38,799 nt of DNA from Bacteroidales bacterium. GTDB lineage: Bacteria; Bacteroidota; Bacteroidia; Bacteroidales; UBA12170. The position numbers and the translations under genes were made by a program. How positions within the stretch are numbered: position 1 is the stretch's first letter; each line of letters starts with the position of its first letter. The DNA lies in assembly GCA_016744655.1 (NCBI GenBank), contig JADGDY010000027.1:1-38799 (forward strand), written 5' to 3'. This document shows, piece by piece, positions 20,914 to 29,372 of this stretch. The notes beneath the pieces are model-generated. The model was not told where the DNA came from. It made no database searches and worked only from the letters and a program-made list of their open reading frames with translations.

Positions 20914-23181
20914 TTGAAACCTGTAGAAAAATATAATATAGACTTGAACCATAAGAAGCATATTCAGATTTTGATTCTGATGATTGTTTGTCTGATGATT
21001 TCACCGTTTGCCATGGCGCAAAAAGAGGTGCAAAACATGAGCACAGAAGAAATTAGTCAGCTAACTCAAGATGAACTTTTGGAGATGCCTTTAGAAGATT
21101 TAATGGCCTTAGTTAGAAGGTTTAAGTTGTCTTCTTTAGAAGAGCTATACGAGAAAGTTTTGAACCCTGAGGTTAAAACAGCTTCTAAGTTTGATGAAAA
21201 ATATTTTGAATCTCCATTGAGTATTTCAGTTATAACAGCGGGGGATATAGAAGCGTCTGGAGCTTTAAATGTTCCTGAAGCACTTCGCTTAATTCCTGGT
21301 TTAATAGTGCGTCAGAAAACAAATGGAAATTACGATGTTCATATTCGAGGAAACGATAATATTCCAAGTGGGCAAACTCTTTTTTATAGCGAAAACTCTC
21401 TAACTTTGGTGATGATTGACGAAAGACCTGTCTATAATCATTTTCAAGGAGGAACTTTTTGGGAAAGTTTACCCGTTAATATGGAAAATATTGATAGAAT
21501 CGAAGTAGTTTATGGCCCTTCCTCAGCTTTATATGGTCCAAATGCAGTTAGTGGAGTTATTCATATTTTCACTAAAAGAAACGATGTCAAAGGTGTGGAA
21601 AGTAGTGTGGTGATGCAAATGGGAGCTGAAGGTTCTCAGGATATACAAGGGAATATTGCTTTTGGAAATAATAATTTCACTGCTCGAATTACTGCGAACT
21701 ATCAGAAGTTAGATCGTTTTCAAGATGAATATTTTGTTTTCGAGAACCACTTTGACACAGTGAGAAAAGGTAGATATATTCCATCAGATTCAATTAAATA
21801 TTTCGCTGATAACACAGATAGTAAGTTTCCAAATCCATTGCGTTCCTCCGAAAGAAAAGCTGCTAACCTTTATCTTTATTACCAAAAAGCTAAAGATGAA
21901 GGGATTTCTTTTAGTGCTGGAATTCAGCAATCAGATATTCAAAGTATATTTTTTGATACAAGAGAGTTTTCTTTAACAGGACGTCAAAGCTTATCAGGGT
22001 ACGGAAATTTAAAATATTATTATAAAGGATTAAATTTTAATGCATCTTACAATCTAGGAGAACAAAATCTTGCACTTGGCTATCCCGGTTACGAATTTGT
22101 TTATGGCAATTTTCAGTCTAGTTTAGAATATTTATATAAATGGAAAAATCTAAAAATTCTTCCAGGTATCAGTTACCAGTATGTGTTTTATGATGACAAA
22201 AGGTTTTTATCAAAAGATGAAATTGGAATTTTTAATGGTCGACAAGATTTAAATAATACAGCTGTTTTTATTAGAGCTGATTACACTCTTTTTGAAAAGC
22301 TTAGGTTAACAGCTGCTGGACGTTGGGAATGGTTTAAGTATCCCAAAGAAGATTACTTTAGCTATCAATTCACTGCAAGTTATACTATTGACGAACACAG
22401 TGTAGTTAGAGGAGTCTATTCTAAAGCGAATAGAGGTCCTTTTATGTGGGATTATCATGTGAATTTCTCCGAATTATCACAATATGGAAATACTAGTTTA
22501 ATGACTAATTATAATAAAAATTTAGAGCTTAAACTGTTGGAGATGCATATGTTTGAGATGGGATTTAGATCCCATCTTTCACGCAATGTCACAGCCGATG
22601 GAAGTATTTTCTATAATCAAACGACCAATTATAATTTACCAGAGGGAGAGTTGTATCAGTTGAGTCAAAACAGTTATCAATTAGAAGTCAAAAAACAGAA
22701 CCTTCCTTTAGTTTCAAAACAAATGGGAGCGAGTTTAATTGTGGAAACTTTAATAGTCAAACACATTCATGCTAAATTGTTTGGGACACTTCAAATGACT
22801 AATATAGACAAGGTTACGAGCAGATATGATTTAAATGACACTTTGGTTGTTATTATAAATAACGATTCAAAAATTCATAAATCAACCCCAACTTTTACTG
22901 GAGGATTTAATATCAACTATAGAGGGGATTCTAAGTTTACGGCTAATACAGATGTTTATTTTTTAAGTACACAAGATGTATTTACATATGATGGAATGAA
23001 AAAAATTAATTCCAAAGCTATCGTAAACCTAAAACTTGGATATCGATTTTATGATCAACATCAGGTGTTTATATCGGGAAGGAATATTTTTGCTAATGAT
23101 GCTTATGAATTTATTTTTGGAGATAGGGTAGGAGCGGAATTCCTTTTAGGTGTGAGTCTAAAGTGGGGGAAACAGAAATAA
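20914..23181 (+). CDS. TonB-dependent outer-membrane receptor in a signalling operon
   Basis: A 755-residue outer-membrane protein. After the signal peptide (ending PFAMAQ) comes a short helical stretch of about 65 residues with repeated LTQDELLEMPLEDLMALV-like leucines. The plug domain begins SPLSISVITAGDIEASGALNVPEALRLIPG and contains IDRIEVVYGPSSALYGPNAVSGVI. The barrel ends GVSLKWGKQK. No carboxypeptidase-like N-terminal domain and no SusD gene are present, so it is not a polysaccharide-utilisation SusC. Receptors of this subtype often sit beside YfiR and sensor genes. The ligand is unknown. The start is non-ATG: TTG at 20914, or more plausibly TTG at 20944, which gives a 26-residue signal peptide (NHKKHIQIL...). 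Confidence 0.85.
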   Translation: MKPVEKYNIDLNHKKHIQILILMIVCLMISPFAMAQKEVQNMSTEEISQLTQDELLEMPLEDLMALVRRFKLSSLEELYEKVLNPEVKTASKFDEKYFESPLSISVITAGDIEASGALNVPEALRLIPGLIVRQKTNGNYDVHIRGNDNIPSGQTLFYSENSLTLVMIDERPVYNHFQGGTFWESLPVNMENIDRIEVVYGPSSALYGPNAVSGVIHIFTKRNDVKGVESSVVMQMGAEGSQDIQGNIAFGNNNFTARITANYQKLDRFQDEYFVFENHFDTVRKGRYIPSDSIKYFADNTDSKFPNPLRSSERKAANLYLYYQKAKDEGISFSAGIQQSDIQSIFFDTREFSLTGRQSLSGYGNLKYYYKGLNFNASYNLGEQNLALGYPGYEFVYGNFQSSLEYLYKWKNLKILPGISYQYVFYDDKRFLSKDEIGIFNGRQDLNNTAVFIRADYTLFEKLRLTAAGRWEWFKYPKEDYFSYQFTASYTIDEHSVVRGVYSKANRGPFMWDYHVNFSELSQYGNTSLMTNYNKNLELKLLEMHMFEMGFRSHLSRNVTADGSIFYNQTTNYNLPEGELYQLSQNSYQLEVKKQNLPLVSKQMGASLIVETLIVKHIHAKLFGTLQMTNIDKVTSRYDLNDTLVVIINNDSKIHKSTPTFTGGFNINYRGDSKFTANTDVYFLSTQDVFTYDGMKKINSKAIVNLKLGYRFYDQHQVFISGRNIFANDAYEFIFGDRVGAEFLLGVSLKWGKQK

Positions 23182-23196
23182 TATTATCTTTATAGC

Positions 23197-24765
23197 TTGC
23201 GAAAAAAATCTATTACCAACAGACTTGGCTTGGCTTATGCCTTGAGTACCCTAACCATCTTATTGGGTTCCATAATGCTCTTCTTTGCACTGAATAATAA
23301 TTACAAGCTCTTACAAAGTATGGCTGATGTATATTCCCCTTCGACAGCTTTACTACAGAAATTTTCCTATCAGATTACAGAAACTAAAATGCTTATTAAG
23401 AATTGGGTATTTGTTAGTCCTAAAACGAATTCACCTGATAAAATAAGATTAAAGCAATTATTAGATGTCGAAATTCCTCAAATACTTAATGAGCTAGAAG
23501 TGCTTTCTGAAAATTGGGAAGAAGATGAAAAGCAAGTGTTGCAGCAGTTAAAAGTTCATTTTCTTGATAGTCTTGTACCTTCTCAAGAAGAAGTAATGGC
23601 GATTTTGACCACATTTGACGATTATAATAATGCCTTGTTGATTTTTCAAGCCCAATCTTTAGTGGAAGATGAATCGGACCCTGTTATGATTGTAACTACT
23701 AGTTTAATTGATGAGGTTAATGGTTTCATGCATAAATTATCTTTAAAATCGGAAGATGTAAAAGAAGAGTCCAAAAAATCGATGAATGCTTTCAAACTCC
23801 TAATTGTATTTATAGCGGCTTCAATAGCTTTCGGTACTTTGCTTTTAGCTAGTTATATCAATCGCTCCGTTATTAAGCCCTTAAAAGAATTAGATAGGGC
23901 AGCTTCTTTGGTGCAAAGTGGTCATTTGGATATTCAGGTGAAAGTTCAGCAAGATGATGAGGTTGGTAGCTTAGGCGAGAATTTTAATAAAATGATTTCA
24001 GGTCTAAATGAACAACAAGATGAGCTGGAAGAGTTCAATCAGCTTTTATTAAAATCACAGAAAAAGCTTAAAGAAACCAATAAAACTAAGGATAAATTCT
24101 TCAATATCATAGCTCATGATTTAAAAGGTCCTTTTACTTCTTTTTTATCGGTTACCGATATACTGAGTAATGATGCAGACAGTATTCCTGAAGACAAGAA
24201 AATATACTTTCTAAAAAGTTTGAATAAGTCTGCTTTATATTTAGAAAGTCTACTCGACAATTTATTGCAATGGGCAAGGACGCAAAGTGGTACATTAGAA
24301 GTTAATCAGCGATGTATCGCTCTGTATGATATTGTTAAACAAAACACACGATTGTTGCAAATGAATGCTCAAAATACTAAGGTTGAATTGGTGAATAAAA
24401 TTGAGGAGGGTATTAATGTAAATGCTGACCCTAATTTATTACATACAGTCCTTCGAAATTTATTGAGTAATGCCGTGAAGTTTAGTGAGAATGGTGGACA
24501 AGTAGTGATTACCTCAAAAACATTGGAGAATAAGTTTGTGGAGGTTTCTATTTCAGACCAGGGAATTGGTATTGCTAATGACGATTTAGCCAAGCTTTTC
24601 CGTATTGATGTTAGTACCAAGCTGATAGGGGAATCTACTCAAAAGGGAACCGGATTTGGCCTTATACTTTGTAAGGAGTTTGTAGAAAAACAAGGCGGCG
24701 AAATTAGTGTAGAAAGTGAATTAGGAAAGGGTACCACCTTTAACTTCACACTGGCATTATGTTAG
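23197..24765 (+). CDS. HAMP-domain sensor histidine kinase
   Basis: A 522-residue inner-membrane kinase. TM1 is near residues 13-33. The periplasmic part, about 35-195, is helical (four-helix-bundle-like). TM2 is near 199-221, HAMP is about 218-272 (VIKPLKELDRAASLVQSG), and a short coiled coil follows. The HisKA domain has the phospho-acceptor His307 in FNIIAHDLKGP. The ATPase boxes are N (NLLSNAVKFSENGG), G1 (DQGIGIANDDLAKLF) and G2 (GTGFGLILCKEFVE). It follows the receptor by 15 bases and begins with TTG, because no ATG exists before TM1. No response regulator is adjacent, so the target is elsewhere. Within the operon it is the probable output of the YfiR/receptor signal. Confidence 0.88.
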   Translation: MRKKSITNRLGLAYALSTLTILLGSIMLFFALNNNYKLLQSMADVYSPSTALLQKFSYQITETKMLIKNWVFVSPKTNSPDKIRLKQLLDVEIPQILNELEVLSENWEEDEKQVLQQLKVHFLDSLVPSQEEVMAILTTFDDYNNALLIFQAQSLVEDESDPVMIVTTSLIDEVNGFMHKLSLKSEDVKEESKKSMNAFKLLIVFIAASIAFGTLLLASYINRSVIKPLKELDRAASLVQSGHLDIQVKVQQDDEVGSLGENFNKMISGLNEQQDELEEFNQLLLKSQKKLKETNKTKDKFFNIIAHDLKGPFTSFLSVTDILSNDADSIPEDKKIYFLKSLNKSALYLESLLDNLLQWARTQSGTLEVNQRCIALYDIVKQNTRLLQMNAQNTKVELVNKIEEGINVNADPNLLHTVLRNLLSNAVKFSENGGQVVITSKTLENKFVEVSISDQGIGIANDDLAKLFRIDVSTKLIGESTQKGTGFGLILCKEFVEKQGGEISVESELGKGTTFNFTLALC

Positions 24766-24775
24766 TTTCTTTTAA

Positions 24776-25357
24776 TTAAAAAATAGGTTTAAGACCACCA
24801 TCCTTTTTCCATTTAATTCCGCACCCCACACTAGGTTTCTGATTTGTACTGATAACCTGTCCAGCTAGTATATTATCTAACGCCTCTCGTAAATCTTTGC
24901 CATTCACAGGCGCATTATTTCTTGGGCGTGAATCATCCAATTGACCTCTGTAAACAGCTTTATCCTCCTCATTAAATATATTATAGTCTGGGGTGCATGC
25001 CGCTTGATATGCCTTAGCTACTTCTTGGCTTTCATCGTAAAGATAAGGAAATGGTAAACTCCATTTTGCAGCATGAATTTTCATCTTTTCAGGTGAATCT
25101 TGTGGATAGTTTACAATGTCGTTACTACTAATGGCTACAAAGCCAATTCCTTTAGGAATATAATCATTGGCAAGTTTTACCAACTCCTCAATCACATGAA
25201 TTACATAAGGGCAATGATTGCAAATAAACATAACAACAGTACCGTTCTTCCCTTTTATTTGTGAGTAATTCAGTTGTTTACCACTAATAGGATCAGGAAG
25301 TAAAAAATCAGGCGCATTAAAGCCTAATGAGATTTTTGTGGTTGGAGTTTCTGCCAT
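24776..25357 (-). CDS. Thioredoxin-fold peroxiredoxin-like protein
   Basis: A 193-residue cytoplasmic protein of the AhpC/TSA-like thioredoxin family. It has no signal peptide. The active site is FICNHCPYV with Cys46 and Cys49, and a third conserved Cys sits near the C-terminus in SVGCGIKWK, as in this subfamily. APDFLLPDPISGK opens the redoxin fold. It is likely a thiol reductase or peroxidase, but the subfamily has no settled substrate. It is convergent with the kinase gene ten bases away, with no terminator visible between them. It is in the same direction as the AAA ATPase gene but has its own promoter element at 25371-25378. Confidence 0.82.
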   Translation of the reverse strand: MAETPTTKISLGFNAPDFLLPDPISGKQLNYSQIKGKNGTVVMFICNHCPYVIHVIEELVKLANDYIPKGIGFVAISSNDIVNYPQDSPEKMKIHAAKWSLPFPYLYDESQEVAKAYQAACTPDYNIFNEEDKAVYRGQLDDSRPRNNAPVNGKDLREALDNILAGQVISTNQKPSVGCGIKWKKDGGLKPIF

Positions 25358-25370
25358 GGTCTTTTATTTA

Positions 25371-25378
25371 CAAATATA
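25371..25378 (-). promoter_or_regulatory. -7 promoter element of the thioredoxin-like gene
   Basis: Minus-strand TATATTTG, an exact TAnnTTTG match 13 bases before the ATG, in the 32-base gap behind the AAA ATPase gene. Confidence 0.5.
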
Positions 25379-25389
25379 ATCACTTAATT

Positions 25390-26520
25390 TTATAGTGCTT
25401 CTAACCACCTCAGGAATAAAACATCATAGATACTATAATATTGGTTTCCTTCATCATCATATTGTTTGTTAATTAATTCTTTCTTCATGAGAGAATGAAC
25501 GGAACGAAGTATTCCAGAGGAGCTTCCAAATCCATATTTTTGGATAAATGAAGTAGCAGTGATACTATAGACTTTTCCTTCTTTTGCGATAGCTTTTATC
25601 AATTTCCATTGTGATTTGGTAAGCATTTCTCTATAGGTGAAGAATACCATTTCCTGTTCCTTGAGTAATCGTGTAGCTTCATTTTGCCAAGTTTTGGTAG
25701 TAGCTTCCTTTTTGCAAACCATAAAGACTCTATTACAGAGTAGTTGTACGTAGTATGTGTGTAAATAGGTCCAGTTTAATATTTCTTCGACTACTTCTTT
25801 AGAAATACCCTTTTTATGGTTCTCAAACTGATTAATAATGAATTTTTGATAAGTCTTAAAGTTTATTTTTTCCAAATGAAGAAATGCAGTACTCCTAAAA
25901 AAAGGTTTTGAAGGATTGGAAAATAAATCGTGCATGATGTGTTGCTGACTTCCTGAGAAGATAAAAACCACGTTTTTTAACTGTTGTATAATGGTTCTAA
26001 GGTATGCATCTGTTCCTTTCTCTGGATATGAAGTGATTTGTTGAAACTCATCAATGGCAATTAAAACAGGCTTGTGATGTTGGTCGAGCATATGGAGTAA
26101 ATTCTTGATCTGAGTTTTACCTTCATTTTGCTTCAAGTCAAAACTAACATTTGGCTCCCTTGTTAATGGATCGTAAGATAAAGTAACATGAAGTGATTTA
26201 AAGAAATTCCAAATTTTTTGCCCAATTTTAGTTTTCTCAGGGATGGTTTTTAAAATAGCTGTTGAGAGGCTGTTCAATAAATCATTTAAATTTTCAGTAG
26301 ATAAAATGTCTATATAGATAGATTCCCAATCTTTTGAAATATGGTATTGTAAATGGTTGATTAAACCTGTTTTTCCCATTCTTATTATTGCAATTAAGGT
26401 AGTAGATTGATGAGAGTTTATATTGTTTATTAGGGTTTTGATTTCTTCTTTTCGATCACAGAAATATTCTGGGCCATAGTATGTGGTTGTAGGAAAGGGT
26501 GTTGGTGGTTTTTTGTTCAT
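25390..26520 (-). CDS. AAA+ ATPase of the archaeal-ATPase/STAND-like family
   Basis: A 376-residue cytoplasmic protein. The N-terminus TTYYGPEYFCDRKEEIKTLI is the usual lead-in of these ATPases. The P-loop reads AIIRMGKT, where relatives have SPRRMGKT or GPRRMGKT; the GKT is kept but the upstream Pro-Arg is replaced by Ile-Ile. Walker B is VLIAIDEFQQI, a sensor segment is FIFSGSQQHIMHDLF, and the C-terminus is a winged-helix region (SQWKLIKAIAKEGK to YYSIYDVLFLRWLE). Such proteins are often of unknown role, sometimes in mobile or conflict systems. The promoter carries a remarkable palindromic array (26560-26602). Confidence 0.8.
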   Translation of the reverse strand: MNKKPPTPFPTTTYYGPEYFCDRKEEIKTLINNINSHQSTTLIAIIRMGKTGLINHLQYHISKDWESIYIDILSTENLNDLLNSLSTAILKTIPEKTKIGQKIWNFFKSLHVTLSYDPLTREPNVSFDLKQNEGKTQIKNLLHMLDQHHKPVLIAIDEFQQITSYPEKGTDAYLRTIIQQLKNVVFIFSGSQQHIMHDLFSNPSKPFFRSTAFLHLEKINFKTYQKFIINQFENHKKGISKEVVEEILNWTYLHTYYVQLLCNRVFMVCKKEATTKTWQNEATRLLKEQEMVFFTYREMLTKSQWKLIKAIAKEGKVYSITATSFIQKYGFGSSSGILRSVHSLMKKELINKQYDDEGNQYYSIYDVLFLRWLEAL

Positions 26521-26540
26521 GACTTCATCCTTTTAAAATC

Positions 26541-26548
26541 CAAAGGTA
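26541..26548 (-). promoter_or_regulatory. -7 promoter element of the AAA ATPase gene
   Basis: Minus-strand TACCTTTG, an exact TAnnTTTG match, 20 bases before the ATG. The palindromic array begins 11 bases upstream and covers the -33 region. Confidence 0.55.
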
Positions 26549-26559
26549 TGAAAGATTAT

Positions 26560-26602
26560 GTAACAAAATGTTAGTAACAAAATGTTACTAACATTTTGTT
26601 AC
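26560..26602. repeat. Nested palindromic array, three GTAACA-N3-TGTTAC-type units, operator-like
   Basis: A perfect 20-bp inverted repeat (26560-26579 and 26583-26602) around AAA. It is built from three units of about 14 bases: GTAACAAAATGTTA, GTAACAAAATGTTAC and the inverted TAACATTTTGTTAC. Each unit is itself a palindrome with a three-base centre. It sits over the -33 region of the AAA ATPase promoter, so a repressor or autoregulatory operator is the first guess. A terminator for the upstream flavoprotein gene is possible, but there is no T-run. Confidence 0.8.
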
Positions 26603-26648
26603 TAGAATTGTTGTGTTTTGAACTCAAAGCGTTTGAAAAAAGAAAGTT

Positions 26649-27590
26649 TTATAAACTATTTAAGCTTTTAAGAGCATGATTATAATCTATTATCATTTCT
26701 TCAATGATTTCTTTGGAAGATAGAATATTGTTAATGCTAGAAGAAACCTGACCAATTTCTAATTCTCCTTCAATTAAATCGCCTTCGAACATTCCTTTTT
26801 TAGCTCTTCCTTTACCCAATAAGGAGGCTAATTCTTCTTTTGTTGCATTATTGGCATACGCATTTTGAACTTGCTCAAAAAACTCATTCTTCAGTAATCT
26901 AACAGGGCCTAATTCTTTAAGACTTAATTTGGTATCACCATCTTTAGCATCTAGAATGAGCTGTTTGAAAGATTCATGAGCTGAGCTTTCTGTACTGGCG
27001 GCAAAACGACTGCCTACTTGAACTCCATCTGCTCCCAAGGTCATTGCTGCTAACATGGCTTGTCCGCTACCAATTCCTCCAGCTGCAATTAATGGGATAT
27101 TCACAGCGCTTCTAATATTAGGAATTAATGCCATAGTGGTAGTCTCCTCATGTCCGTTATGCCCACCAGCTTCAAATCCTTCAGCAACAATGGCGTCCAC
27201 TCCAGCTTCTACGCATTTTAAAGCAAATTTTAAATTGGCTATCACATGTACCACTGTAATTCCATTTTCTTTTAAAAGAGCAGTGTATTTCTTTGGATTT
27301 CCAGCCGAAGTAAAAACAATAGGGACTTTCTCTTCTAAAATGATTTTAATATGATCGTCAATTTGAGGATACAGAAGAGGAAGATTCACCCCATAAGGTT
27401 TGTTTGTAGCTTTTTGGGTTTTTTGAATATGTTCTTTTAGTATATCAGGATACATACTACCAGCACCGATAAGGCCCAGTCCGCCAGCATTTGAGACAGC
27501 AGAAGCCAATTCCCAGCCACTGCACCAAACCATTCCACCTTGAATGATGGGGTATTTTATATTGAAGAGTTTTGTGATGTTATTTGTCAT
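26649..27590 (-). CDS. Nitronate monooxygenase-like FMN protein (NMO/FabK superfamily)
   Basis: A 313-residue TIM-barrel flavoprotein. It shows PIIQGGMVW at the start of the barrel, the FMN/substrate motif VAEGFEAGGHNGHEE with the conserved His, and the phosphate-binding LIAAGGIGSGQAMLAAMTLGADGVQVGSRF. Nitronate monooxygenases detoxify alkyl nitronates such as propionate-3-nitronate. FabK enoyl-ACP reductases share the fold, and this sequence cannot be placed with certainty between the two. The start was moved to the ATG at 27590: the longest frame begins TTG at 27608, which is the end of a promoter element. Confidence 0.8.
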   Translation of the reverse strand: MTNNITKLFNIKYPIIQGGMVWCSGWELASAVSNAGGLGLIGAGSMYPDILKEHIQKTQKATNKPYGVNLPLLYPQIDDHIKIILEEKVPIVFTSAGNPKKYTALLKENGITVVHVIANLKFALKCVEAGVDAIVAEGFEAGGHNGHEETTTMALIPNIRSAVNIPLIAAGGIGSGQAMLAAMTLGADGVQVGSRFAASTESSAHESFKQLILDAKDGDTKLSLKELGPVRLLKNEFFEQVQNAYANNATKEELASLLGKGRAKKGMFEGDLIEGELEIGQVSSSINNILSSKEIIEEMIIDYNHALKSLNSL

Positions 27591-27605
27591 GATGATATTT
27601 TTTGG

Positions 27606-27613
27606 CAAAGATA
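27606..27613 (-). promoter_or_regulatory. -7 promoter element of the nitronate monooxygenase-like gene
   Basis: Minus-strand TATCTTTG, an exact TAnnTTTG match 15 bases before the ATG. Its terminal TTG is the false start of the longest frame. Confidence 0.5.
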
Positions 27614-27770
27614 GAAAATGAGGATAATAACTAGATCGATGATTTTACCTAGAAAACAAAATATTCTTAAATACTAAACCAATAGAATATTGAGGTATAT
27701 GTGATAATCTATAAGAAAAGACTTTATGTATGTCAATCAAGATTGATAAGGTCAATGGAGACGAGCTTGT

Positions 27771-29342
27771 CTATCGAAAAATCATAAACTGTTCCCGAAC
27801 TTCACTACCAAAATTACCATCAAATGATTTTAATTCATGATCTTTTTCTCGGTCTTTAATTCTAAGAAAATTGGATTTGTTACAACCATTTTTAGCCTCA
27901 TCATAATAAATCATCTCATAACAGCCTGGAGCAAAATCTATTTGAAAACTATAAGTGGTATCTATTTTTAAGTCTCCACTACTAAAATAGGTTACACCCG
28001 ATTCATCAAATATCTCAAGTCCATTAAAGTGTGCTGCTTGGTCGGTATCTAACTCTATGGTAAGTCGAGCAGGGAATACCTCTGCTAAGGTCATCTCCGA
28101 AGTCTTTTTGCCTTGCTTCAGTGCGATTTCATTTCCATTTACTGCGGATATATGAACAGTGAAAGATTCTGGTTTGTCACCATTCTCAAAGAAATACCAG
28201 TTCAAAGATGGCAGATATATAATTTCTTCTTCTAGAAAAGACAATTCGCCTTTCCATCTGAATTTATTATCGGTTTCAAAATTATAACCATAATTAAAGG
28301 TGATACTCTCTACTTTCTCACTCCCTGTATTCTGGATTAATATAACTGGCGAACTACAAATAGGATTATAGGATTCGTGCCACAGTTTATTGTTAGGAGA
28401 ATAAATCTCATTAATAGATAAATTCAGATCTTGCTTAGCCTCCCCAATTGCAAATAATACAGAAGAGGTAATATAACTATCTATCTTACTCCTTTTGTCT
28501 CTATCTTCCTGAAAACTAAGCTCTAGTTTGATATTTTTGTCGTTGATGTATTTTGAATCAATAAAGTGTTGAAGCGGATATACTTTTAATCCAGGACACC
28601 AGTTCGGACGGCTAATAAACCAATCTTCTTGTTGGGGTTGAAGTGGATTTAAAGAGCAGTCATCGCGCCAAATACTTCTTTTAGAGACTTCCTTGTCGTT
28701 AATTTCTAAGAAATAAAAGCGAGCAGATGTTTCAGCGATATTTTGAGATTGGCCACTGATTAAAATATTGGCAATAGCGTATTCTGTATTCTCAGGCAAT
28801 CGCATCTCTTGAGCAGGAATTAATGCTGCATCAACTCCAGATTCTGTATATGGAAATCCATCAATACTGCTTTGCCAAAGAGGTATAATATCAATGACAT
28901 TTATATTGGGTTTTCCTTCCTCTACTCTGAGCTCTAGATCGATTTTTAAATTTTTGATGGTTGAGTTGCTTACAACTTTTATTTGGGGATTTAAACTAAA
29001 CCACTTTTGCCACATCTGTAAATCGAATTCATAAATAGTCGTCTCGTTTTGAGAGGCTATATTTGTTAAGTAGATTCTAGCAAATTCAATAAAGCTTAAT
29101 GATTTTGGATCTTGGACTTGTAGACTGATAAAATCTCCACTTGAAAAAGATATTGGCTCAGATGTGCTACTTATTTTTAAATCTAAATCCAGTGAGAAGA
29201 ATGATTTGTTTTTTAAATTAAATTCGAATGTTTGTGTTTTATCTTGTGATTTTACTAAGTCACCTATAGAAATCTGCTGAGCCAAAAGAGCAAATGAAAA
29301 AGATGTAAAAAGAAGGGTGAAAAAGAGTAGTTTTTTTATCAT
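27771..29342 (-). CDS. Secreted PNGase F-like protein with altered active site and extra C-terminal domain
   Basis: A 523-residue exported protein with signal peptide 1-22 (ending LLAQ). Residues about 60-300 resemble peptide-N-glycosidase F: SSIDGFPY (158-165), LPENTEYAIANILISG (182-197), CSLNPLQPQ (229-237) and RPNWCPG (245-251), the C-x-x-NP...WCPG signature of the PNGase F C-terminal domain. By eye against the Elizabethkingia enzyme, the Glu206 equivalent is kept (E204), but its flanking cysteines are gone, Glu118 aligns with N126, Trp120 with T128, and Asp60 is uncertain (D70 or lost). Residues about 300-523 add a domain ending in GCYEMIYYDEAKNGC...FGSE, like C-terminal sandwich domains of secreted Bacteroidota proteins. 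Glycan binding rather than cleavage is possible. Confidence 0.6.
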   Translation of the reverse strand: MIKKLLFFTLLFTSFSFALLAQQISIGDLVKSQDKTQTFEFNLKNKSFFSLDLDLKISSTSEPISFSSGDFISLQVQDPKSLSFIEFARIYLTNIASQNETTIYEFDLQMWQKWFSLNPQIKVVSNSTIKNLKIDLELRVEEGKPNINVIDIIPLWQSSIDGFPYTESGVDAALIPAQEMRLPENTEYAIANILISGQSQNIAETSARFYFLEINDKEVSKRSIWRDDCSLNPLQPQQEDWFISRPNWCPGLKVYPLQHFIDSKYINDKNIKLELSFQEDRDKRSKIDSYITSSVLFAIGEAKQDLNLSINEIYSPNNKLWHESYNPICSSPVILIQNTGSEKVESITFNYGYNFETDNKFRWKGELSFLEEEIIYLPSLNWYFFENGDKPESFTVHISAVNGNEIALKQGKKTSEMTLAEVFPARLTIELDTDQAAHFNGLEIFDESGVTYFSSGDLKIDTTYSFQIDFAPGCYEMIYYDEAKNGCNKSNFLRIKDREKDHELKSFDGNFGSEVREQFMIFR

Positions 29343-29364
29343 TTTGAATCTAATTAGAACATTC

Positions 29365-29372
29365 CAAAGTTA
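29365..29372 (-). promoter_or_regulatory. -7 promoter element of the PNGase F-like gene
   Basis: Minus-strand TAACTTTG, an exact TAnnTTTG match 22 bases before the ATG. Confidence 0.5.

Noticed and set aside
27733-27746. Short hairpin TCAATC-AA-GATTGA downstream of the PNGase F-like gene
   Set aside because: Six base pairs with a two-base loop and no T-run; not distinguishable from chance in AT-rich DNA.
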